Of a stretch of 64,000 bases of DNA, positions 37,950-47,046 are shown in pieces. The notes beneath the pieces are model-generated. The model was not told the origin of the DNA. It ran no database searches and saw only the letters and a program-made list of their open reading frames with translations. Every line of letters begins with the position of its first letter. Position 1 is the stretch's first letter. The position numbers and the translations under genes were made by a program. The stretch comes from Albimonas sp041685625 (GTDB lineage: Bacteria; Pseudomonadota; Alphaproteobacteria; Rhodobacterales; Rhodobacteraceae): NCBI GenBank assembly GCA_041685625.1, contig JAWLFJ010000004.1, positions 14,296 to 78,295 of the forward strand. Direction: 5' to 3'.

Positions 37950-39002
37950 ATGACCCCCGCCGACCCCCCCCGCCGCCCTCCGCCCTCCGGGGAGCCGGGC
38001 GAGTCCGCCGGACCCGGACCGGCCGACGGCCGCCCCGGAGCGGCCGACGGCCGCCCCGGAGCCGAGGCCGTCCCCCCCGGCGAGCCGGAGGGCCGCCCCG
38101 ACCCGGCCGAGCCGACGCGGGACGCCGCGCCCGACGCCGGCGGACCGCCGCCAGGCCCTGAATCCGCCGGAACGAAACCCGAACCCTCGCGGCGCCGACG
38201 CTTCGCCGACCTCGCCCAGCGCACGATCTGGGGCCTCGCCGTGGCCGTCGTGGCCGGCGTGGCGGTCATTCTCGGCGGCTGGGTCCTCGCCGGATTCGCC
38301 GCGCTCGTCAGCGCCCTGATGGCGTGGGAGGTCCGGCGCATGAGCGCGCCCGGCCCGTTCGGCGCGGCCGGCCTGCTCGCCTGTCTCGCCGGCATCCTCG
38401 CCTGCCTCGTCACGCAGGCGGCCGAGTGGCGCTGGGGCATCCTCGCCGCCGCGCTCGCCCTCGCCGCCGCCGCCGCGCTGGTGCGGCGGGAGCCGGCCTT
38501 CAACCGCCTCCCCTTCCTCGCCGCGGCGGCCTACGTCGCGCTCGCCTCCAGCGCCCTCGTCGGCCTGCGCGCCGATCCGCTCTACGGTGCCTCGGCGGTG
38601 GTCTGGGTCGCGCTCTCGGTGGTCGCGACCGATGTCGGCGCCTATTTCGTGGGTCGGGCGACGGGCGGCCCCAAGCTCTGGCCCTCGATCTCGCCGGGCA
38701 AGACCTGGTCGGGCCTCGCGGGCGGGGTCGTGGCCGCGGCGGCCGTCGGCGCCGGCTTCTCGGCCTTCACCACCGGCACGCTGGTGCACGAGGTCGCGGG
38801 CGTCTCCGCCGTCATGGCGGTGGTCGCCCAAGGGGGCGATCTCGGCGAAAGCGCGCTCAAGCGCCGCTTCGGCGTCAAGGACAGCTCGCGCCTGATCCCC
38901 GGCCACGGCGGCCTCCTCGACCGGCTCGACGGCCTGCTCGCCGCAGGCCTCCTGGCCGCCGTCGTGACCTTCATGCGCGGAAAGTCCGCCTTCATCTGGT
39001 GA
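37950..39002 (+). CDS. cdsA: Phosphatidate cytidylyltransferase with Pro/Gly-rich N-terminal extension
   Basis: A 350-residue CDP-diacylglycerol synthase of the inner membrane. The C-terminal signature SALKRRFGVKDSSRLIPGHG continuing GGLLDRLD (about 301-327) is complete, preceded by seven or eight membrane segments. The first 85 residues are not membrane-like but a Pro/Gly/Ala/Glu-rich extension containing a perfect seven-residue tandem repeat. The start at 37950 follows uppS by 20 nt without a strong ribosome binding site. A later start would remove the extension, but no ATG in the extension has a better site. Confidence 0.92.
   Translation: MTPADPPRRPPPSGEPGESAGPGPADGRPGAADGRPGAEAVPPGEPEGRPDPAEPTRDAAPDAGGPPPGPESAGTKPEPSRRRRFADLAQRTIWGLAVAVVAGVAVILGGWVLAGFAALVSALMAWEVRRMSAPGPFGAAGLLACLAGILACLVTQAAEWRWGILAAALALAAAAALVRREPAFNRLPFLAAAAYVALASSALVGLRADPLYGASAVVWVALSVVATDVGAYFVGRATGGPKLWPSISPGKTWSGLAGGVVAAAAVGAGFSAFTTGTLVHEVAGVSAVMAVVAQGGDLGESALKRRFGVKDSSRLIPGHGGLLDRLDGLLAAGLLAAVVTFMRGKSAFIW
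38020..38061 (+). repeat. Perfect 21-bp tandem duplication in cdsA
   Basis: Two identical head-to-tail copies of a 21-nt unit (38020-38040 and 38041-38061) encode ADGRPGA twice in the disordered N-terminal extension. It keeps the frame and looks like a recent slippage product. Confidence 0.9.
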
Positions 39003-39025
39003 GGCGGAACAGGCAGGGTAGAGCT

Positions 39026-40216
39026 ATGACGCAAGAAAGACGGCTCACCGTGCTGGGCGCGACCGGCTCCATCGGCCGATCGACGCTCGACATCCTGCGC
39101 CACACCGAGACGCCGGTGCGCGTCGTCGCCCTGACCGGGCGGGACAACGTCGCCGCCCTCGCCGCCGCGGCGCGGGAGTTCCGGGCCGAGATCGCGGTCA
39201 CCGCCGATCCCGCGCGGCTCGGCGACCTGCGCGAGGCCCTCGCCGGCAGCGGGATCGAGGCCGCCGCGGGGTCGGAGGCCGTGGTGGAGGCGGCCTCGCG
39301 CCCCGCCGACTGGACCATGGCCGCCATCGTCGGCTCGGCCGGCCTCGCCCCCACCCTCGCCGCCGCGCGGCAGGGCGGGGTCGTCGCGCTCGCCAACAAG
39401 GAATGCCTCGTCTCGGCCGGCGACCTGTTCCTCGCCGAGATCGCGCGCGCCGGCGCCACGCTCCTGCCCGTCGACAGCGAGCACAACGCCGTCTTCCAGG
39501 CGCTGGATCGCGACAACCGCCCGGCGCTCGACCGGATCCTGCTGACCGCCTCGGGCGGCCCGTTCCGCGACTGGCCGCTGGCGCGGATGGCCGCCGCGAC
39601 GCCGGAGCAGGCGGTGGCGCATCCGAACTGGGACATGGGCGCCAAGATCTCCATCGACAGCGCCACCATGTTCAACAAGGCGCTGGAGATGATCGAGGCG
39701 AAGCACCTCTTCGACGTGCGGCCCGAGCAGATCGAGGTCGTGGTGCATCCGCAGTCGGTCGTGCATTCGATGGTCGGCTATGCCGACGGCTCGGTCCTCG
39801 CCCAGCTCGGTGCGCCGGACATGCGCCACGCCATCGGCTACGCCCTGCACTGGCCCGAACGGCGCGCTCTCCCGGTGGAGCGGCTCGACTTCGCCCGCCT
39901 CGCCCGGCTGGACTTCGAGGCGCCGGACGAGGTGCGCTTTCCCGCGCTTCGCCTCGCGCGGGAGGCGATGGCGGCCGGCGGCCTCGCCGGCGCGGCGTTC
40001 AACGCCGCCAAGGAGGCGGCGCTGGAGGCGTTCATGGCCCGACGCATCGGTTTCCTCGACATGGCCGCGACGGTCGAGGCGACGCTCGACCGCCTTGCGC
40101 CCTTCGGCCCGGCCGACGGGCTCGGGGCCGTGTTCGACGCCGACGCCGAGGCGCGCCGCATCGCCGACGCCCTGATCGACGCCGGCGAGGTAGGCAAGGG
40201 CGCCGTCCCCGCCTAA
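39026..40216 (+). CDS. dxr: 1-Deoxy-D-xylulose 5-phosphate reductoisomerase
   Basis: A 396-residue second enzyme of the MEP isoprenoid pathway. Evidence: the NADPH loop GATGSIGRSTLDI near residue 11, ANKECLVSAG, the metal/substrate segment DSEHNAVFQAL, and ISIDSATMFNKALEMIEAKHLF with VVHPQSVVHSMV. The start ATG 39026 has a weak AGGG upstream. It is downstream of cdsA by 23 nt and feeds the isoprenoid supply used by uppS two genes earlier. Confidence 0.96.
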   Translation: MTQERRLTVLGATGSIGRSTLDILRHTETPVRVVALTGRDNVAALAAAAREFRAEIAVTADPARLGDLREALAGSGIEAAAGSEAVVEAASRPADWTMAAIVGSAGLAPTLAAARQGGVVALANKECLVSAGDLFLAEIARAGATLLPVDSEHNAVFQALDRDNRPALDRILLTASGGPFRDWPLARMAAATPEQAVAHPNWDMGAKISIDSATMFNKALEMIEAKHLFDVRPEQIEVVVHPQSVVHSMVGYADGSVLAQLGAPDMRHAIGYALHWPERRALPVERLDFARLARLDFEAPDEVRFPALRLAREAMAAGGLAGAAFNAAKEAALEAFMARRIGFLDMAATVEATLDRLAPFGPADGLGAVFDADAEARRIADALIDAGEVGKGAVPA

Positions 40217-40267
40217 GTATGGCCGCGGGGGTCGGACCCGGCCTTCCGCGTCAGCGACGGAGCCGTC

Positions 40268-41611
40268 ATGTTCGAGTCCCTCACCCAGCTCGCCGGCCTC
40301 GCCGGCACGATCGCGTCCTTCCTCGTCGTGCTCGGCGTCGTCGTGTTCGTGCACGAGTTCGGCCACTACATCGTCGCGCGCTGGTGCGGCATCCAGTCCG
40401 AGGTGTTCTCGATCGGCTTCGGCAAGGAGCTCTATGGCTGGACCGACAGCCGCGGCACCCGATGGCGCGTCGCCGCGCTGCCTCTCGGCGGCTACGTCAA
40501 GTTCCTCGGGGATCGTGATTCGGCCTCCGCCCATCCCGACTCGGAGGCGTTGGCGGGCCTGAGCCGGGAGGAGCGCGCGCACGCCTTCCCCACCGCCGCG
40601 CTCTGGCGGCGGGCCGCGACGGTGGCGGCCGGACCCGTCTTCAACTTCGTGCTCGCGATCCTGATCTACGCCGGCGTCGCGTTCGGCATGGGTCTCGGCT
40701 CCGAGCGTCCGGTGATCGGGCAGGTGGCCGAAGAGGAGACGACTCTGCAGCCGGGCGACACGGTGCTCAGCGTCGCCGGAGAGCCGGTGGAGCGCTTCGA
40801 CCAGATCCTGAACGCGTATGCCGCCGCCTCGGAGGCCGAGCCGGGCCGCAGCGAGTTCCCCGTCACCGTGCGGCGCGAGGGCGACGTGGTCGAGCTCGTG
40901 ACCGGGCCGATGGTGCCGCCGATGGTCGGTCGCGTCGCGCCCGGCAGCCCGGCGGACGACGCCGGGCTGGAGTCGGGCGACCGCATCCTGACGATCGACG
41001 GCGAGGCCATCGGATCCTTCTCGGACCTGCAGCGCAAGGTGGCCGAGGCCGGCGAATCCGGCGTCAGCCTCACCGTGGAGCCGGCGGACGGCGGCGAGCC
41101 CTACGAGACCCGGATCACGCCGACCATGAACCCCGCGCCGACGCCGGACGGCGGGGTGGAGATGCGTCCGCTGATCGGGATCACCGCGATCCCCCGCATC
41201 GGCCCCGAGGCCGTGACGCCCGGCCCGCTGACCGCCGTGTCGCACGGGGCCGAGCGGACCTGGCAGGTGATCTCCTCCTCGCTGACCTATGTCGGGGCGC
41301 TCGTGACCGGACAGGCGGACAGCTCCGCCCTCGGCGGGCCGATCCGCATCGCGTCGCTTTCGGGCGACGCCGCGGCCTCGGGTCTCGTCTCCTTCGTCGC
41401 CATGATCGCGCTGATCTCCGCCTCGATCGGCATGATCAACCTGTTCCCGATCCCGGTTCTGGACGGCGGACACCTGCTGTTCTACGCGCTCGAGGCGGTG
41501 CGCGGGAAGCCGCTGAACGAACGCCTGCAGGAGATCGCGACGGGCGCCGGCCTCGCCGCGGTGATCCTTCTGATGGTGTTCGTGACGCTGAACGATCTGC
41601 AGAGCCTCTAG
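40268..41611 (+). CDS. rseP: Site-2 protease RseP-type zinc metalloprotease
   Basis: A 447-residue intramembrane protease. The zinc motif HEFGH (His29, Glu30, His33) lies in the first membrane segment. PDZ domains lie at about 140-260, and the third-helix NLFPIPVLDGGH carries the last ligand. It cleaves anti-sigma factors or signal-peptide remnants in the membrane. The usual neighbours bamA-lpxD-fabZ-lpxA do not follow. Instead the gene ends on a CTAG palindrome shared with the stop of the opposing phosphatase gene. Confidence 0.95.
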   Translation: MFESLTQLAGLAGTIASFLVVLGVVVFVHEFGHYIVARWCGIQSEVFSIGFGKELYGWTDSRGTRWRVAALPLGGYVKFLGDRDSASAHPDSEALAGLSREERAHAFPTAALWRRAATVAAGPVFNFVLAILIYAGVAFGMGLGSERPVIGQVAEEETTLQPGDTVLSVAGEPVERFDQILNAYAAASEAEPGRSEFPVTVRREGDVVELVTGPMVPPMVGRVAPGSPADDAGLESGDRILTIDGEAIGSFSDLQRKVAEAGESGVSLTVEPADGGEPYETRITPTMNPAPTPDGGVEMRPLIGITAIPRIGPEAVTPGPLTAVSHGAERTWQVISSSLTYVGALVTGQADSSALGGPIRIASLSGDAAASGLVSFVAMIALISASIGMINLFPIPVLDGGHLLFYALEAVRGKPLNERLQEIATGAGLAAVILLMVFVTLNDLQSL

Positions 41612-42405
41612 CCCGCGAGCAGTTCCATCGCCGCCGCGTGCAGCTCCGGCGTCGCGGCGGCGAGGATGCGTCCGCCGTGCTGCGCGTCGCCGCCTTCCCA
41701 GGTGGTCAGACGCCCCCCGGCGCCCTCCACGACGGGGATCACAGCCTGCACGTCGTAGGGCTGAAGTCCCGCCTCGATCACGATGTCCACGCCGCCCGCG
41801 GCGAGCAGGCAGTACGCCGTGCAGTCGAGACCGTAGCGCGTCAACCGCACCCGGTCGCGCACCCGCACGAAGGCGGCCTGTTCCCGCGCGTCGCCGATCT
41901 CGGGATAGGTCGTGCAGAGCCTGGCCTCGTCCAGCCCCACGCCGCGGCGCACGGAAAGCCGGCGCTCCGATCCCCCGTCACGGCGTAGCCAGGCGCCCTC
42001 GCCGTCGCCCCAGAACCGGTCGCCGCTCGCCGGCTGATCGACGAGGCCGAGCACCGGCCGCACCCCGTCGTTGAGCGCGATCAGCGTCCCCCAGGTGGGC
42101 GCGCCGATCAGAAAGGCGCGGGTGCCGTCGATGGGGTCGACCACCCAAGTGAAGCCGCTGCGGCCGGGCCGCGCCGCTTCCTCTTCGCCGAGCACGCCGT
42201 CCTCCGGCCGCTCCTCCGCCAACACGGCTCGGATCGAGGCCTCCGCCGCCTTGTCGGCGGCCGTCACGGGGTCGTAGGCGCCGAGAGGCCCCTTGTCCTC
42301 GGCGTCCAGCCCCTCCGCCCGATAGACGGGCATGGTGGCACGCCGGGCCGCGTCGGCGGCCCGGTGTGCGATCGACGTCAGCGCGTGACCGGTCCCGCCG
42401 GTCAT
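41608..42405 (-). CDS. hisN: Inositol-monophosphatase-family phosphatase, probable histidinol-phosphatase
   Basis: A 265-residue Mg-dependent sugar-phosphatase-fold enzyme. Metal ligands: Glu74/Glu75 in GEEE, DPIDGT (Asp90-Thr94), and a C-terminal YDVQAVIPVVEGAGG with the last Asp. RAFLIGAPTWGTLI is typical of histidinol-phosphatase HisN, the last-but-one step of histidine synthesis, rather than of inositol or CysQ phosphatases. That distinction is by pattern only. Its stop shares four bases (CTAG) with the rseP stop, so the two genes are strictly convergent. Confidence 0.85.
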   Translation of the reverse strand: MTGGTGHALTSIAHRAADAARRATMPVYRAEGLDAEDKGPLGAYDPVTAADKAAEASIRAVLAEERPEDGVLGEEEAARPGRSGFTWVVDPIDGTRAFLIGAPTWGTLIALNDGVRPVLGLVDQPASGDRFWGDGEGAWLRRDGGSERRLSVRRGVGLDEARLCTTYPEIGDAREQAAFVRVRDRVRLTRYGLDCTAYCLLAAGGVDIVIEAGLQPYDVQAVIPVVEGAGGRLTTWEGGDAQHGGRILAAATPELHAAAMELLAG

Positions 42406-42519
42406 CGGCGCCGGATCCTCTCGGTCCGGATCGGGGCCCCCCCCGTCTCCGGCCTGTCCGCCGCCTGCGGCCCCCCCGGCATCACCCCTGCCGGCGGCGC
42501 CGCGTCACGCGTCGCCCTT

Positions 42520-42909
42520 TCAAGCCGCGTCGCTGAGGACGCGGGCGAGGTCGAACAGCCGGCGGCGCTGCGTCTCGGGGATGGCGTAGTAGGAGCGCAC
42601 GAGCTCCAGAGCCTCCCGATCCGCCAGCAGATCGCCCTTGGCGAACGCCGTCCCCTCGATCGCCCCTTCGAGAGGTTCGGCGCCGGCTTCGACGTCCAGC
42701 CCCTCGAAGAAGTAGCTCACCGGCACGTCCAGCGACTGTGCGATGTCCCAGAGGCGCGAGGCGCTGATCCGGTTCATGCCCGTCTCGTATTTCTGGATCT
42801 GCTGGAACTTGATGCCGACGCGTTCGCCGAGCTGTTGTTGCGTCATGCCCATCATCCACCTGCGGTGGCGGACCCGCTTGCCCACATGGGCGTCGACCGG
42901 GTGCTTCAT
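42520..42909 (-). CDS. XRE-family helix-turn-helix regulator
   Basis: A 129-residue regulator whose helix-turn-helix covers about 22-60 (GMTQQQLGERVGIKFQQIQKYETGMNRISASRL). A short helical C-terminal part follows (VSYFFEGL, then the SDAA tail). This is a conserved alphaproteobacterial type, and its target is unknown. The start MKHPVDAHVG at 42909 has AGGAG upstream; the frame's earlier ATG at 42960 has none. It lies downstream of typA, behind that gene's terminator. Confidence 0.87.
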   Translation of the reverse strand: MKHPVDAHVGKRVRHRRWMMGMTQQQLGERVGIKFQQIQKYETGMNRISASRLWDIAQSLDVPVSYFFEGLDVEAGAEPLEGAIEGTAFAKGDLLADREALELVRSYYAIPETQRRRLFDLARVLSDAA

Positions 42910-42969
42910 CTGTCGCTGCTCCTGACTGTACACTCGGCAAGGTAAGCGCCGGAACACCACGCACGTCAG

Positions 42970-42990
42970 ACCCCGTCACCCAAACGGGGT
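42970..42990. repeat. 7-bp inverted repeat upstream of the XRE gene
   Basis: ACCCCGT and ACGGGGT flank a CACCCAA loop 61 nt ahead of the XRE start. It may be an operator for the regulator itself or a secondary structure; no U-tract follows on either strand. Confidence 0.35.
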
Positions 42991-43126
42991 CCGCTCCGTG
43001 CAGCCGCTTTCGATCACCCACCGGTTGCATGGAACGTTCGGGAATGTAACCGCGAGGACAGCGAGGACGCAATCGCCCGCCCTGCGGTTGTCCCCGGCAG
43101 ACCGCGGCGGAATCGCGAAATGCGAC

Positions 43127-43157
43127 AAAATCGGCTCAGGCGGCTCCCGCCTGAGCC
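43127..43157 (-). terminator. typA terminator overlapping its stop codon
   Basis: On the minus strand an 11-bp perfect stem (GGCTCAGGCGG / CCGCCTGAGCC, 3-nt loop) is followed by GATTTTG. The typA TGA is inside the descending arm, so the last seven or so codons form the hairpin. Confidence 0.75.
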
Positions 43158-44965
43158 GCCCGCGACGCCCGTTTGCGCTCATGCGGGTCGAGATGACGCT
43201 TGCGCAGACGAATCGCCATCGGCGTGACCTCGACCAGTTCGTCGTCCTCGATGAAGGCGATGGCCTCCTCGAGGCCGAAGCGCCGGGCAGGCGTCAGGAT
43301 CACGTTCTCGTCCTTGCCGGAGGCGCGGATGTTGGTGAGCTTCTTGCCCTTCAGCGGATTCACCTCGAGATCGCCCGAGCGGGCGTTCTCGCCGATTATC
43401 ATTCCCTGGTAGACCGGCTCGCCGGGCGCCACGCAGAGCCGCCCGCGATCCTCCAGGTTGAACAGGGCGTAGGGCGCCGCGTCGCCCTGCTCCATGGAGA
43501 TCAGGACGCCGGTGCGCCGGCCCGGGATCGGACCCTTCCAGTCGGCCCAGGCGTGGAACACCCGGTTCAGGATGCCGGTGCCGCGCGTGTCGGTCAGGAA
43601 CTCGCCGTGATAGCCGATCAGCCCGCGCGAGGGCGCGTGGAACACCAGCCGCGTCTTGCCGCCGCCGGAGGGCTTCATCTCCACCATCTCCGCCTTGCGC
43701 TGCGAGAGCTTCTCGACCACCGCGCCGGAATGCTCCTCGTCGACGTCGACCGTCACCTCCTCGATCGGCTCGAGGCGCCGGCCGTCCTCCTCGCGCGTCA
43801 CCACCCGCGGGCGCGAGACCGAGAGCTCGAAGCCCTCGCGGCGCATGGTCTCGATCAGGACGCCGAGCTGGAGTTCCCCGCGCCCGGAGACCTCGAAGGC
43901 GTCGCGCTGCGGCGTGTCGGCGATGTGGATCGCGACGTTGCCCTCGGCCTCGCGCGCCAGGCGCTCGCGGATCACGCGGCTCTGCACCTTCTCGCCCTCG
44001 CGCCCCGCGAAGGGGCTGTCGTTGATCGAGAAGATCACCGAGATCGTCGGCGGATCGATCGGCTGGGAGGGCAGGGGGGCCGACACCTCGGTCGCCGCCA
44101 GCGTGTCCGCCACCGTCGCCTTCTGCATCCCGGCGAGGGCGACGATGTCGCCCGCCTCCGCCCTGTCGACCGGCTGGCGGCCGAGCCCGCGGAAGGCCAG
44201 CACCTTGGAGACGCGGAAGCGCTCGATCTCCGAGCCGTCGCGGCTCATCGCCTTGACCTGCGCGCCGGGCGCCACGGCCCCGGCCTCGATGCGCCCGGTC
44301 AGGAGCCGGCCGAGATAGGGGTCCGCCTCCAGCGTCGTCGCCAGCATGGCGAAGGGCTCGCCGTCCCGGCCCTGCTGCTTCGGCGCCGGAACGTGGCGCA
44401 GCACCAGCGCGAACAGCGCCGAGAGGTCCTCGCGCGGGCCGTCGAGGTCCTCGTCCGCCCAGCCCGCCCGGCCCGAGGCGTAGAGCACGGGAAAGTCGAG
44501 CTGATCCTCGTCCGCGCCGAGCGCGGCGAAGAGATCGAACACCTCGTCGAGCGCGCGGTCGGCGTCCGCCTCCGGCTTGTCGATCTTGTTGAGCACCACG
44601 ATCGGCCGGAGCCCGAGCGCCAGCGCCTTCTGGGTGACGAACTTGGTCTGCGGCATCGGCCCCTCGGCCGCGTCGACCAGCAGCACGACCCCGTCGACCA
44701 TCGAGAGGATGCGCTCCACCTCGCCGCCGAAATCGGCGTGACCCGGCGTGTCGACGATGTTGATCCGCGCCCCTTCCCACTCGACCGAGGTCGCCTTGGC
44801 GAGGATCGTGATCCCGCGCTCGCGCTCGAGGTCGTTCGAATCCATCGCCCGTTCGGCGACGGCCTGGTTGTCGCGGAAGGAGCCGGACTGTTTCAGAAGG
44901 TTGTCGACCAGCGTGGTCTTGCCGTGGTCGACATGGGCGATGATCGCGATGTTGCGAAGCTCCAT
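43136..44965 (-). CDS. typA: Translational GTPase TypA/BipA
   Basis: A 609-residue ribosome-binding GTPase of the EF-G class. Motifs: G1 AHVDHGKT (10-17), the switch RGITILAK, DTPGHADFGGEVERIL, and NKIDKP. The BipA-specific C-terminal domain shows TRGTGILNRVFHAW. It aids 50S assembly and stress/low-temperature growth in other bacteria. It follows metA on the same strand after 148 nt. A hairpin terminator overlaps its stop. Confidence 0.96.
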   Translation of the reverse strand: MELRNIAIIAHVDHGKTTLVDNLLKQSGSFRDNQAVAERAMDSNDLERERGITILAKATSVEWEGARINIVDTPGHADFGGEVERILSMVDGVVLLVDAAEGPMPQTKFVTQKALALGLRPIVVLNKIDKPEADADRALDEVFDLFAALGADEDQLDFPVLYASGRAGWADEDLDGPREDLSALFALVLRHVPAPKQQGRDGEPFAMLATTLEADPYLGRLLTGRIEAGAVAPGAQVKAMSRDGSEIERFRVSKVLAFRGLGRQPVDRAEAGDIVALAGMQKATVADTLAATEVSAPLPSQPIDPPTISVIFSINDSPFAGREGEKVQSRVIRERLAREAEGNVAIHIADTPQRDAFEVSGRGELQLGVLIETMRREGFELSVSRPRVVTREEDGRRLEPIEEVTVDVDEEHSGAVVEKLSQRKAEMVEMKPSGGGKTRLVFHAPSRGLIGYHGEFLTDTRGTGILNRVFHAWADWKGPIPGRRTGVLISMEQGDAAPYALFNLEDRGRLCVAPGEPVYQGMIIGENARSGDLEVNPLKGKKLTNIRASGKDENVILTPARRFGLEEAIAFIEDDELVEVTPMAIRLRKRHLDPHERKRASRAAQAGAA

Positions 44966-45113
44966 CGGGCGGGGTCCTCGGGCGGGGGCGTCGGAATGTC
45001 GGGGGACGCGGGCATGTCAGGGGGGCGGTCGCCGTCGCCGGCCCGCCGTCTCGCAGGTGCACATGGCCCATGCCGGGCGCTACGGCAAGCCCGCGCCGCG
45101 CCCGCGCCCCGCC

Positions 45114-46034
45114 TCAGCCCTCGCCGATGCGCTTCAGATCGAAGGGCGAGGTCTGGTAGACGTGGTTGATCCAGTTGCCGAAGAAGAGATGCGCGTGGCT
45201 GCGCCAGCGGTTGCGCGGCGCCCGGGTCTCGTCGTCGTTCGGGAAATAGTTGACCGGCGGCCGGATCGAATCGCCCGTCGTCCTGTCGCGCCGGTATTCC
45301 TCCAGCAGCGTGTCGCTGTCGTATTCCAGATGATTGAGCATCATCAGCGCCCGGTTCGCCGGATCCTCGATCAGGCAGGGCCCGATCTCGTCCGAGTTCA
45401 CCAGCACGCGCACCCCCTGCGGCAGGTCCGCCGCCCGGGTCTCCGTCCAGCGGCTCACCGGCACCAGGAAGCTGTCGGAGAAGCCGCGGAGCCACGGCGT
45501 CGCCGGCACCGTCACGCGGTGGCGGTAGATCCCGAACAGCTTCGCCGGCAGCGCGTGCTTCGGCACGCCGTGGAAATGGTGCAGCATCGCCTGCCCGCCC
45601 CAGCAGACGCCCAGCGTCGCGTGGGCGTGCCGCCGCGTCCAGTCGAAGATCCGGGTCAGCTCGTCCCAGTAGGTCACCGCCTCGAAGGGCTCGCGCTCCA
45701 CCGGCGCGCCGGTGACGATGAAGCCGTCGAACTTGCGGCCGGAGGCCTCGATCTCCGCGAAGGTCCGGTAGAACGCCTCCAGATGCTCCGGCGCGGTGTT
45801 GCGCGGCCGGTGATGGGTCATCCGCACCAGCGTCAGGTCGATCTGCAGCGGCCCCGCGCCGATGACGCGGGCGAACTGCGTCTCGGTCTGCACCTTCTTC
45901 GGCATCAGGTTCAGCAGCCCGATCTGCATCGGCCGCACGTCCTGCCGGACCGCCGCCTCCTCGGACATCACCATGACGCCCTCGCGGTCGAGGACGTCGA
46001 TGGCGGGCAGGCCGGCGGGGATCTTGATGGGCAT
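45114..46034 (-). CDS. metAA: Homoserine O-acetyltransferase (MetA family)
   Basis: A 306-residue MetA-fold acyltransferase for methionine synthesis. The catalytic triad is visible with the E. coli spacing: Cys144 in GVCWGGQA, His235 and Glu237 in LNHLEYD. The specificity position is Glu113 in TGAPVEREPF. In this family a Glu there goes with acetyl-CoA and a Gly with succinyl-CoA, so acetyltransfer is expected. A TGAGGAG ribosome binding site lies upstream. The gene starts 34 nt after the ATPase gene, leaving no room for a SAM riboswitch. Confidence 0.93.
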   Translation of the reverse strand: MPIKIPAGLPAIDVLDREGVMVMSEEAAVRQDVRPMQIGLLNLMPKKVQTETQFARVIGAGPLQIDLTLVRMTHHRPRNTAPEHLEAFYRTFAEIEASGRKFDGFIVTGAPVEREPFEAVTYWDELTRIFDWTRRHAHATLGVCWGGQAMLHHFHGVPKHALPAKLFGIYRHRVTVPATPWLRGFSDSFLVPVSRWTETRAADLPQGVRVLVNSDEIGPCLIEDPANRALMMLNHLEYDSDTLLEEYRRDRTTGDSIRPPVNYFPNDDETRAPRNRWRSHAHLFFGNWINHVYQTSPFDLKRIGEG

Positions 46035-46068
46035 GGGTCGTGCGGGGCTCCTCAGGTCGCGGCCGCGC

Positions 46069-46944
46069 CTACATAGAAGCCGTCGCGCGCGAGTCCAAGG
46101 CGGCCGCGATCACCCCGAGGATCTCCGCCTCCGTCTCCGCGGCGGCCATGTCGTCGGCCTCCACCGTCACGCCCCAGTTGTCCGCGATCGCCTGATAGAG
46201 CGGCCGGCGGTGCGCGATCTGGTGCGCGAAGCCCCAGCGCACGAAGGCGTCGGGGTCGACCTCGTCCTCGGCCTCGCCGGTCTCGGCGCGGTACTCCTCC
46301 CAGAAGCGCAGCAGCATCGCCTCCTGGTAGTAGATCGGCTTCGGCGCCCGGTCGAAGCGCGCCTTCAGCGCCGCCTCGTGCGCCTCGGTCCCGCGGATGT
46401 AGACCGGCAGCATCGCCCGGCCGAGGGCCGAGAGCACCGGGTCGCGCGGATCGTGCGGCTCCACCACCTCGCAGATCGAGCCCGAGGTGTCGCAGACGAA
46501 ATGCGCGTATTCGTAGAGGTCGCGCGCCCGGTCGACGAAGCCCCGCGCATCCAGCATCGCGGCGATCTCGGCCTCGCGGTGCATGCGCTGGCGCTTGAGA
46601 TATTCGGCGAAGGCGATGCCGCCCTCCGCCGGATCGCCCGGCTTGCCGAGCCAGGTGGAGAGCGGCGCGAGGTTGTGGAAGCTGAGCTTGGAGGAGATGC
46701 GGATCGAGTCCGAGCGCAGCAGCGCGCGCAGCAGCGGCGACTTCATCGCCTCGCGCTTGAAGTCGTCGGCGATGCGCTCGCCGAGGTAGCGGGTGCCGAT
46801 GCGGTAGTCGACGGAATAGTGGAACCAGTCCCCCTCCTCGCGCAGCAGGTCGGAGAGCCGGGTCTTGCCGACCCCGGACATGCCGATGAAGGCGATCGCC
46901 TTGCGGGGCGCGGCGAGGAAGGCCTCGGCGGACGGGTAGAGCAT
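46069..46944 (-). CDS. P-loop ATPase of unknown function
   Basis: A 291-residue protein with a clear Walker A motif GMSGVGKT (21-28) right after a short N-terminus. A kinase-like SVDYRIGTRYLGERI segment and a long helical C-terminal region with WGFAHQIAHRRPLYQAIADNWG follow. I recognise it as a conserved Rhodobacterales-type ATPase but cannot name a function. It is 34 nt ahead of metA and probably co-transcribed. Confidence 0.8.
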   Translation of the reverse strand: MLYPSAEAFLAAPRKAIAFIGMSGVGKTRLSDLLREEGDWFHYSVDYRIGTRYLGERIADDFKREAMKSPLLRALLRSDSIRISSKLSFHNLAPLSTWLGKPGDPAEGGIAFAEYLKRQRMHREAEIAAMLDARGFVDRARDLYEYAHFVCDTSGSICEVVEPHDPRDPVLSALGRAMLPVYIRGTEAHEAALKARFDRAPKPIYYQEAMLLRFWEEYRAETGEAEDEVDPDAFVRWGFAHQIAHRRPLYQAIADNWGVTVEADDMAAAETEAEILGVIAAALDSRATASM

Positions 46945-47046
46945 GGCGCGGGCTCCGGGCGGCCGGTTTCGCCGCGGCTCTAGCGCGCGCCGCGGGCGGA
47001 GGAAAGGGGCCTTCGAACGGGCCGGAGAGGCGGCCCGGAGACGCGC

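Noticed and set aside
46035..46068. SAM-II riboswitch before metA
   Set aside because: Such riboswitches precede metA in many alphaproteobacteria, but only 34 nt separate metA from the ATPase gene and they hold just a ribosome binding site.
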